Shown: piece by piece, positions 57,802 to 64,000 of the stretch
How the letters are laid out: each line of letters begins with the position of its first letter
How positions within the stretch are numbered: the stretch's first letter is position 1
Source: Halorubrum ruber
Lineage (GTDB): Archaea > Halobacteriota > Halobacteria > Halobacteriales > Haloferacaceae
Length of the DNA: 64,000 bases
Assembly: GCF_018228765.1 (NCBI RefSeq)
Contig: NZ_CP073695.1
Span: 1,798,001 to 1,862,000, forward strand
Direction: 5' to 3'
Translations under genes and position numbers: made by a program
Notes under the pieces: model-generated
Seen by the model: only the letters and a program-made list of their open reading frames with translations
Told to the model about the DNA's origin: nothing
Database searches by the model: none

Positions 57802-59116
57802 CGGCCTCACCCCCGTCGCCGCCGGCGGACTCGTCGGGGTCCGCCGACCCCGAGCCGCCCGCGTCGCTCGCACCGCCCGCGCCGCCGACACCCGCGTACC
57901 GCCCGATCATCCGGAAGAACTCCGGCATCGCCACGAACAGGATTATGAGTCCGCGCAGCACGGCGACGAGCTCCGTGGGAACGTCGGTTCGGAACCCGAT
58001 CTCCAAGGCGCCGCCCTTCAGGATCCCGAAGAGGAACGCCGCCGGCAGCACGCCGAGCGGGTTGTTCCCGGCGAGGATCGAGACGGTGATCCCGTCGAAG
58101 CCGAGGTCCGGGACCGAGGCCATCCACCGGCCCTCGGACATCAGCACCCACACCGAGCCGCCGATGCCGCCGAGCGCGCCGGAGAGCGTCATCGCCCGCA
58201 CGGTGGTAAGCTTCGCGTTCACGCCGCCGTACTCGGCCGCGGCGGCCTGGACGCCGCTCGTCCTGAGGTCGTACCCGAGCGAGGTGTGTTCGACGAAGTA
58301 GTAGAGCGCACCGATGAAGGCGACCCCGACGAGCAGCGCGATCAGCGCAAAGTCGGTCGACGGCGGGAACAGCACCGACGGGAACTGCGCGTACTCCGGG
58401 ACGTACCGGGTGGCGACCACGGAGGAGCCCTCGGCACGGAACACCTCCAACACGAGCACGTACGCGACGTTCGCGGCGACGAAGTTGAGCATGATCGTCG
58501 TGATCACCTCGTTGGCGTCGGCGTACGCCTTGAGGGCGCCGGGTATCGCGCCCCAGACGCCGCCGCCGACGGCGCCGGCCGCGGTCCCGACGACGATCAG
58601 CACGAGGCCGGCGACGGGGCCGGCCGGGAGGAGGGGCGCGAGCGCTAAGACGGTGAGCGCGGTCGCGAGCGCGCCGACGACGAGCTGGCCCTGCGTCCCG
58701 ATGTTGAACAGGCCGGCGCGGAAGGCGACGGCGACGGAGAGCCCGGTGAAGATCAAAAGCGTCGTCTCCGAGAGCGTCAGGCCGAACGAGAGGTTGAACG
58801 GCGTCCATCCCGGGTTGAACAGGCCGGGATCGCCGACCGCGAACGGGTAGCCGAGCGCGCCGTTGAACAGCACCACGTACACCTCGAACGGATTATAACA
58901 GAACCCCAGCCCGGTGATCGGCATCGTCCAGGCCGCGGTCGAACACTCGGCTATCCGGCCGGAGACGAGCACGAGCGCGAAGCCGACGAGTATCGAGAGG
59001 AAGATGGCGGCGACGCTGATGACGAGCCGCTCCGCGACGCTCCGGTCGACGAACGGCGCGACCACGCGGGCGAAGACGGAGGGATCCCCGTCCGCGTCGG
59101 GGTCCGAGTCGCTCAC
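57794..59116 (-). CDS. ABC importer permease (BMP-type, first)
   Basis: The 440-aa permease has about ten hydrophobic segments with the group signature VAFRAGLFNIGTQGQLVVGA and AYADANEVITTIMLNFVA. A long loop (residues about 55-100) has two Cys (ECSTAAW, FCYNP) that could be disulfide-bonded outside the cell. The C-terminal 35 residues are acidic and disordered. It starts at GTG 59116, which overlaps the ATPase stop by 4 bp (GTGA). Confidence 0.9.
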   Translation of the reverse strand: MSDSDPDADGDPSVFARVVAPFVDRSVAERLVISVAAIFLSILVGFALVLVSGRIAECSTAAWTMPITGLGFCYNPFEVYVVLFNGALGYPFAVGDPGLFNPGWTPFNLSFGLTLSETTLLIFTGLSVAVAFRAGLFNIGTQGQLVVGALATALTVLALAPLLPAGPVAGLVLIVVGTAAGAVGGGVWGAIPGALKAYADANEVITTIMLNFVAANVAYVLVLEVFRAEGSSVVATRYVPEYAQFPSVLFPPSTDFALIALLVGVAFIGALYYFVEHTSLGYDLRTSGVQAAAAEYGGVNAKLTTVRAMTLSGALGGIGGSVWVLMSEGRWMASVPDLGFDGITVSILAGNNPLGVLPAAFLFGILKGGALEIGFRTDVPTELVAVLRGLIILFVAMPEFFRMIGRYAGVGGAGGASDAGGSGSADPDESAGGDGGEADA

Positions 59117-60774
59117 GCGTCCACCCCCTCGTCGCCGCCGGTCGCTCCGTCGATCCCGTTACCCGACGCGTCGTCCGCGCCGTTGCTCCCGTCGCGCGAC
59201 GTGTCGTCCGTCCCATCGCCCGCGGCATCGTGGATCGCGGCCCCCTCGACGGAGTCGTCGTCGAGCGACTCGCCGGCCATCAGCAGCCCGATCTCCTCTT
59301 CGGTCACGGTCGCGGGGTCGACGATCCCGGTGAACTCGCCCTCGTGCATCACCGCGAGTCGGTCGGAGAGTCCCTGTACCTCGTCGAGCTTCGAGGAGAC
59401 GAGGAGGATCGCCTTCCCCTCGGCGCGCAGTTCGAGCAGCCGGTCGTGGAGGAACTCCGTCGACCCGATGTCGACGCCGCGGGTCGGGTGGGTGGCGACG
59501 ACCAGCTCCGGGTCGCGCTCGAACTCGCGGCCGACGATGAACTTCTGCTGGTTGCCGCCCGACAGCGACTCGGCCTCCGCCTCGGCGTCCGGCGGGCGAA
59601 CGTCGTACTGCTCGATGACCGACTCGGCGTGGTCGCGGGCGGCGGGCCAGTCGAGCCGGCCGCCGTTCGCGAACGGCGGGTCGTGCTGGCTCCCCAAGAT
59701 CCCGTTCTCGACGAGGTCGTACGACATCACGAGGCCGCGCTCCTGTCGGTCCTCGGGGATGAACGCCATCCCGCGGTCGATCCGGTCGCGGCGCGTCTTC
59801 CCGACCATCGACTCGCCCCGGTAGCGGACGTCGCCGGACGCCGCCTCGCGCAGGCCCGTGATCGCCTCGACGAGCTGCGACTGGCCGTTGCCGTCGACGC
59901 CCGCGACCCCCAAGATCTCGCCGCCCCGGAGCTCGAAGGAGAGGTCCGAGACCGCCTCGACGCCCCGGTCGTCCTCGACGTCGAGGTCCGTCACCTCCAG
60001 CACGCGGTCGCCCGCCTCCTGCGGCGACGTCGCGGGCTCCATCAGCACCTCTCGGCCGACCATCATCTCCGCGAGCTCCTCGCGCGTCACGTCGGCCGCG
60101 GCGACGGTGCCGACGTTGACCCCGTCGCGGAGGACGGTGATGTCGTCGGCCGCCGACAGCGCCTCGCCCAGCTTGTGCGAAATGAAGATGATCGTCTTCC
60201 CCTGCTCGGTGAGCTCCTCGAAGACGCCGTACAGCTCGTCGACCTCCTGCGGCGTCAACACCGCGGTCGGCTCGTCCATGATGAGCACGTCGGCGCCGCG
60301 GTACAGCGCCTTCAGGATCTCGACGCGCTGCTGTTCGCCGACGGAGGTGTCCGCGATGGTCGCGTCCGGGTCCACGTCGAACCCGTAGCGCTCGCTCAGT
60401 TCGACGACGGCCTCGCGGGCCGCCTCCCTGTCGACGCGCAGTCCGCCCCATGTCTTCGGCTCGTTGCCCAAGACGACGTTCTCCCACACCGTCATCGGGT
60501 CGACCAGCATGAAGTGCTGGTGGATCATGCCGACGCCGGCGTCGATCGCGTCCCGCGGCGAGTCGAACGACTGCGGCTCGCCGTCGAGGCGGACGGTCCC
60601 CTCGGTCGGCTGGTAGAGGCCGTACAGCACGTTCATCAACGTGGTCTTGCCGGCCCCGTTCTCGCCGAGCAGGGCGTGGACGCTCCCGCGCTCGACCGCG
60701 AGATCAACGTCGTCGTTCGCGACGACCCCGGGGAATCGCTTCGTGATGCCGTCCAAGTGGACCGCCGGGTTCAT
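59113..60774 (-). CDS. ABC importer ATPase with two nucleotide-binding domains
   Basis: The 553-aa protein has two ATPase halves. The first has Walker A GENGAGKTT, signature TSVGEQQRVEIL and Walker B LIMDEPTAVLTP. The second has a degenerate Walker A (VDGNGQSQ), signature SLSGGNQQKF and a changed Walker B (ATHPTRGVD). That layout is the rule in sugar/nucleoside importers of the RbsA/BMP type. It precedes the two permeases on the same strand. A T-rich box 27 bp upstream may be an internal promoter. Confidence 0.93.
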   Translation of the reverse strand: MNPAVHLDGITKRFPGVVANDDVDLAVERGSVHALLGENGAGKTTLMNVLYGLYQPTEGTVRLDGEPQSFDSPRDAIDAGVGMIHQHFMLVDPMTVWENVVLGNEPKTWGGLRVDREAAREAVVELSERYGFDVDPDATIADTSVGEQQRVEILKALYRGADVLIMDEPTAVLTPQEVDELYGVFEELTEQGKTIIFISHKLGEALSAADDITVLRDGVNVGTVAAADVTREELAEMMVGREVLMEPATSPQEAGDRVLEVTDLDVEDDRGVEAVSDLSFELRGGEILGVAGVDGNGQSQLVEAITGLREAASGDVRYRGESMVGKTRRDRIDRGMAFIPEDRQERGLVMSYDLVENGILGSQHDPPFANGGRLDWPAARDHAESVIEQYDVRPPDAEAEAESLSGGNQQKFIVGREFERDPELVVATHPTRGVDIGSTEFLHDRLLELRAEGKAILLVSSKLDEVQGLSDRLAVMHEGEFTGIVDPATVTEEEIGLLMAGESLDDDSVEGAAIHDAAGDGTDDTSRDGSNGADDASGNGIDGATGGDEGVDA

Positions 60775-60947
60775 TCACCCGTAACTCCGCGTCGGAGCCT
60801 AAAAACGCGCGGATTCCGAGCCGTTACGCGCGGTACTGTCTATCGGCCGACCGGATCCGCAGAAAAGCCGCGTTCCCGGTGTCGGTCCGGAGCGCCCGGC
60901 AGGCGTCGGGTTCGGGGCGCGCGTCCGGGCCTCGTAGCCGTCTTGCC

Positions 60948-62033
60948 TCAGTTGCTCGTCGTCTCCGGGACCTCGATGTTCCCGGCGATGATCTCGTCGC
61001 GCGCGTCCGCCACGGCCGTCGTGATATCGTCCGGGACCTCGTCGCCGATCTGGTCGCCGTAGACGCACTCGACGCCGTTGGATTCGAGCCCGAGCGCCGT
61101 CGTCGAGCCGCCCTGGTGCTCGTCGTCGATGACGTTCGAGATCGACTCGTACACCGCGGTGTCGACGCGTTTCACCATCGACGCCAGGATGACGTCGGCG
61201 AACGACTCGTTGGAGACCGACTGGTCCTGGTCGACGCCGAAGGCGAACCGGCCCTCCTCCTGTGCGGCCTGGAACACGCCGACGCCCGTCGCGCCCGAGG
61301 CGTGGTAGATGATGTCGGCGCCGCCCTGGTACATCGACAGCGCCGCCTCCTGCCCGCCCGTCGGGTCGGCGTAGCTGCCGACGTAGCTCGACGTGACGCT
61401 GACGTCCTCGGAGACGTGTTCTACGCCGGCCTCGAAGCCGGCCTGGAACCGGCGGATCACCGGGCTGTCGACGCCGCCGACGAATCCGACCTCCGTCGAG
61501 TCGGTGTCGGTGGCCCCCTCGCCCGCGGAGAAGTCGATCTGGGTCAGCCGCGCGGCGAGGACGCCCATCAGGAACGAACCCTCGTGCTCGCGGAAGAGGT
61601 AGCTCGCGACGTTCGGCTCGTCGACGACGGTGTCGACGATCATGAAGTCCTGGTCGGGGTAGTCGGGCGCGGTCTGGCTCAGCGCGTCGCCCTGATTGAA
61701 CCCGATGGTGGCGACCAAGTCGTACGCGGGGTCCGTCGACCCGGCGTACTGCTGCTGGAACTGCTCGAACTCGCCGGCGCCGTCCGGCTCCGACTCGTCG
61801 TAGGCGATGCCGAACTCCTCTTCGGCCTGGAAGATGCCCTGCTGGGCCGCGTCGTTGAACGAGTTGTCGCCGAGGCCGCCGTCGGAGTAGACGATACCGA
61901 CCCGCGCCGGCACCTCGCCGTCGCCCCCGTCTCCCCCGTCGCCGCTCGGGCCGCCGCTACACCCGGCGAGGCCGACGAGGCCCGCTGCGCTTGCCGCCTT
62001 GATGAACCGCCGCCGATCGAAGTCGGATGCCAT
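60948..62033 (-). CDS. BMP family substrate-binding lipoprotein of an ABC importer
   Basis: The 361-aa protein has a Tat-type signal with twin Arg (DFDRRRFIKAAS), a lipobox (LVGLAGC) and a Gly/Asp-rich linker before the binding domain. The latter carries VGIVYSDGGLGDNSFNDAAQ, typical of the basic-membrane-protein/PnrA family that binds nucleosides. The mature protein should be anchored to the outer face of the membrane by a lipid. The start is 62033, although ATG 62042 is also possible. It is the first gene of the importer operon, 173 bp ahead of the ATPase. Confidence 0.9.
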   Translation of the reverse strand: MASDFDRRRFIKAASAAGLVGLAGCSGGPSGDGGDGGDGEVPARVGIVYSDGGLGDNSFNDAAQQGIFQAEEEFGIAYDESEPDGAGEFEQFQQQYAGSTDPAYDLVATIGFNQGDALSQTAPDYPDQDFMIVDTVVDEPNVASYLFREHEGSFLMGVLAARLTQIDFSAGEGATDTDSTEVGFVGGVDSPVIRRFQAGFEAGVEHVSEDVSVTSSYVGSYADPTGGQEAALSMYQGGADIIYHASGATGVGVFQAAQEEGRFAFGVDQDQSVSNESFADVILASMVKRVDTAVYESISNVIDDEHQGGSTTALGLESNGVECVYGDQIGDEVPDDITTAVADARDEIIAGNIEVPETTSN

Positions 62034-62060
62034 CTCACTCATAACCCCGTCGGAACGCGG

Positions 62061-62068
62061 CATAAATT
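62061..62068 (-). promoter_or_regulatory. TATA box of the BMP importer operon
   Basis: The minus strand reads GAATTTATG, centred about 32 bp upstream of ATG 62033 and 23 bp upstream of ATG 62042, which favours the former. Confidence 0.45.
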
Positions 62069-62230
62069 CGTCGTTCCCGCCGCACCGAGGTGACACGTTC
62101 GTGAAAACAGCCGGCCGAATTACGGGGTAATCGCCGCTCGACCCCGGCTTCCGATCCACGTATCCGGATTTCTCACGATTGTAAACGTGACCAAACTCCC
62201 GAACGCCTGCGCCGACCGAACGCACCCGGC

Positions 62231-63781
62231 CTACGCCGCCGCGACCGCGTCCTCGACGACGTCCTCGACCTCGGCGACGAGGGCGTCGACGTCGTCGCTC
62301 TCGGCGTACACGCGGACGTACGGCTCCGTGCCGGAGGGCCGGACGAGCGTCCACGAGGCGTCCTCGAACTCCAGCCGGACGCCGTGGTCGGTGTCGACCG
62401 CGGCCTCGGGGAACGCGTCCGGCAGCGCCGTCTCCAAGCGGTCCATTACCGTCTCTTTCGCGTCGTCGGGGCAGGAGACGCTCACCTTGCGGTAGGGTCG
62501 CTCCGTGATCGGCGCCCGCAGCGCGTCGAGCCCTTCGTCGGCGACGAGGCGCGCGATCACCGCCGCGGAGGCCACGCCGTCGATCCACCCGCCGAAGGCG
62601 ACGTGGATGTGCTTCCACGGCTCGGCGGCGAAGACGACGCGGGTGTCGTCGCCCACCTCGCCGGCGGCACCCGCCTCACCGACCACACCGGCCTCGCCGA
62701 GGGCGCCGGCCTCCGCAGCGTCCTCCCGCACCGCCGCGATCCCCTCGTGGAGCGCGCCGAGCCGCACGCGCTCGACGCGCCCGCCGGCCGCCCGGACGCG
62801 CTCGTCGATCCGACCGGAGGCGTTCGGCGTCGTTACCACGACGGGGTCCGCGGCGTCGCTCTCGCGGGTGTATCGCTCCGCGAGCACCGCAAGGACCGTG
62901 TCCTCGTGGACGACCTCGCCGTCCGCGTCGACGATCACGATCCGGTCCGCGTCGCCGTCGTGGCCGATGCCGAAGGCGAACCCCTCGGCGTCGCCGTCGC
63001 CGGCCCCCTCGACGTCCGGTCGCTGGCGGCCCGGATCGTCCACCCCCTCGTTGGCGTCCGCGACGAACGCGCGGAGGTCGGCGAGCGTCTCCGGCGTCGG
63101 CTTGCTCCCCCGGCCGGGGAAGTGGCCGTCGACGTTGCCGTTGAGCGTGACGACGTCGGCGCCGAGCTCGCGGAGGACGGTCGGCGTCGCGGGCGCGCTC
63201 ATCCCGTTGCCGCAGTCGACCGCGACCCGGAGGCCGTCGAGGGGCGCGCCGAACCCCGCGGCGTACTCGCGCACGTCGGCGAGGTAGCCGTCAAGCGGGT
63301 CGGTCCGGGTCGCCTCGGTCCACTCGTCCCACGGGGCGACGCCCTCCTCGTCGGCCACCCGCTCCTCCACGGCGCGCTCCGCGTCGCGGTCGAACTCGGT
63401 GCCGTCGCGGAAGAGCTTGATCCCGTTGTCGGTCGGGGGGTTGTGCGAGGCGGTGAGCATCACGCCGTAGCGTCCCCGCGAGGCGTGTGCGAGCGCCGGC
63501 GTCGGAAGCCGACCGGCGCGGCGGACGTCGACGCCGCCCGCCGACAGCCCCGCCTCCATCGCGGCGGCGAGCGCCGGGCCGGTCACCCGGCCGTCGCGGG
63601 CGAGGACGACTTCGGGGTCGGGGGTCGACTCCGGGCTCGACCCCGGCGTCGGCTCCGCCGGCGACTCGTCGGCTCGCTCTCGGATCTCGGCGCCCACGGC
63701 CCGCCCGACTGCGAGCGCGAGCGCCGGCGTGACGCGGTCCTCGACGCCGCCGCGGATCCCGGCGGTTCCGAACAGGTCCAT
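62231..63781 (-). CDS. Phosphohexomutase (phosphoglucosamine/phosphomannomutase family)
   Basis: The 516-aa protein opens MDLFGTAGIRGGVEDRVTPA and has the phosphoserine loop MLTASHNPPTDNGIKL, the metal loop FGIGHDGDADRIVIVD and the late RPSGTEPYVRVYAE loop. It moves a phosphate on hexose phosphates to make precursors for glycans and cell-surface polymers. Haloarchaea have several paralogues, so the sugar is uncertain. Two acidic or glycine-rich inserts (about 42-60 and 370-390) expand it. ATG 63781 is used rather than 63790. Confidence 0.9.
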   Translation of the reverse strand: MDLFGTAGIRGGVEDRVTPALALAVGRAVGAEIRERADESPAEPTPGSSPESTPDPEVVLARDGRVTGPALAAAMEAGLSAGGVDVRRAGRLPTPALAHASRGRYGVMLTASHNPPTDNGIKLFRDGTEFDRDAERAVEERVADEEGVAPWDEWTEATRTDPLDGYLADVREYAAGFGAPLDGLRVAVDCGNGMSAPATPTVLRELGADVVTLNGNVDGHFPGRGSKPTPETLADLRAFVADANEGVDDPGRQRPDVEGAGDGDAEGFAFGIGHDGDADRIVIVDADGEVVHEDTVLAVLAERYTRESDAADPVVVTTPNASGRIDERVRAAGGRVERVRLGALHEGIAAVREDAAEAGALGEAGVVGEAGAAGEVGDDTRVVFAAEPWKHIHVAFGGWIDGVASAAVIARLVADEGLDALRAPITERPYRKVSVSCPDDAKETVMDRLETALPDAFPEAAVDTDHGVRLEFEDASWTLVRPSGTEPYVRVYAESDDVDALVAEVEDVVEDAVAAA

Positions 63782-63863
63782 GTCGCCCACCTCGGCGCCC
63801 GGGAGTTAGTAGGCGTCGGTTGCGGGCGCGCGGCGGGTCGACTGAAGTCGGTCGCGGTCGGGT

Positions 63864-63871
63864 CGTTTAAG
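63864..63871 (+). promoter_or_regulatory. TATA box CGTTTAAG of the acylphosphatase gene
   Basis: Centred about 29 bp upstream of the ATG at 63897, implying a leaderless mRNA. Confidence 0.5.
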
Positions 63872-63896
63872 CGGGCCGCGGTCCCAACGTCGGCCG

Positions 63897-64000
63897 ATGA
63901 CCGACCGCGTTCGCGCGCACGTCTTCGTCTCGGGCCGCGTTCAGGGCGTCTTCTACCGAGCGAGCACCCGCGACGCCGCCCGCGAGGCGGGCGTCGACGG
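63897..64000 (+). CDS. Acylphosphatase, N-terminal fragment cut by window edge
   Basis: The first 34 codons read MTDRVRAHVFVSGRVQGVFY and then RASTRDAAREAGV. This carries the acylphosphatase signature G-R-V-Q-G-V-x-F/Y-R, whose arginine (Arg22 here) binds the phosphate. Acylphosphatase hydrolyses acyl phosphates such as acetyl phosphate. The rest of the gene lies outside the window. Confidence 0.9.
   Translation, partial: MTDRVRAHVFVSGRVQGVFYRASTRDAAREAGVD

Overview
The window is chromosomal DNA from a halophilic archaeon (class Halobacteria). It looks most like Halorubrum or a close relative, but that placement is an impression, not a computed result. The evidence is very high G+C, strongly acidic proteins rich in Asp, Glu and Ala, archaeal-only genes (TFB, L44e, S27e, aIF2-alpha, Nop10, archaeosine synthase ArcS), Tat-type lipoprotein export, and TATA boxes placed 24-30 bp upstream of start codons, which implies mostly leaderless mRNAs. 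I found no rRNA, tRNA, CRISPR, provirus or transposase gene. The window reads as ordinary core chromosome apart from two unusual non-coding repeats.

Layout. 1-2.2 kb: a minus-strand run of Lrp regulator, aminotransferase, monooxygenase-like protein and the start of an acyl-CoA dehydrogenase. 2.3-10.2 kb: aldo/keto reductase, membrane protein, PurA, small winged-helix regulator, a 754-aa coiled-coil protein, Nudix hydrolase and TFB. 10.4-15.1 kb: membrane protein, M24 peptidase, MFS transporter and three small haloarchaeal proteins, one with a C-terminal half resembling the eukaryotic MIP18/CIAO2 Fe-S targeting family. 15.1-19.2 kb: HisC, a frameshifted AK6-type kinase, a CDP-alcohol phosphatidyltransferase and HflX. 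19.2-26.1 kb: FAH-family enzyme, zinc-ribbon protein, MBL hydrolase, OsmC, a multi-PAS kinase and an O-methyltransferase. 26.2-29.9 kb: methylmalonyl-CoA mutase and epimerase, separated by an FNT transporter and repeat element A. 29.9-35.4 kb: S9 peptidase, cyclase and the conserved operon L44e-S27e-aIF2a-Nop10-PAC2; Nop10 is only 59 codons and easily missed. 35.5-46 kb: thiolase with its DUF35 partner, two more sensor kinases, double glyoxalase, UbiA, EamA and MATE transporters. 46-53.4 kb: UspA, glutamine amidotransferase, a SufS-SufU fusion, ArcS, PPOX and M20 peptidase. 53.4-53.9 kb: repeat element B with a tandem promoter-like array. 53.9-64 kb: Rieske protein with geranylgeranyl reductase, an HTH-ferredoxin fusion, a BMP-type nucleoside/sugar ABC importer, a phosphohexomutase and the start of an acylphosphatase.

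The strongest undescribed signal is the pair of elements A (28943-29293, plus) and B (53401-53696, minus). They occupy the two largest gene-free gaps. Both start at a TATA box, then carry a conserved AAGCCCCAGCCG start and a long stem of two 19-nt arms. The arms differ between copies at four base pairs with compensating changes on both sides. Two further hairpins keep their place but not their sequence. This is what a structured RNA family, or a mobile element with a constrained fold, would look like. Element B is preceded by three shortened units that each keep a TATA box and just the two ends of the stem. Other points of interest are the one-base frameshift inside the kinase P-loop, the SufS-SufU and HTH-ferredoxin fusions, and a 10-codon leader ORF upstream of hflX.
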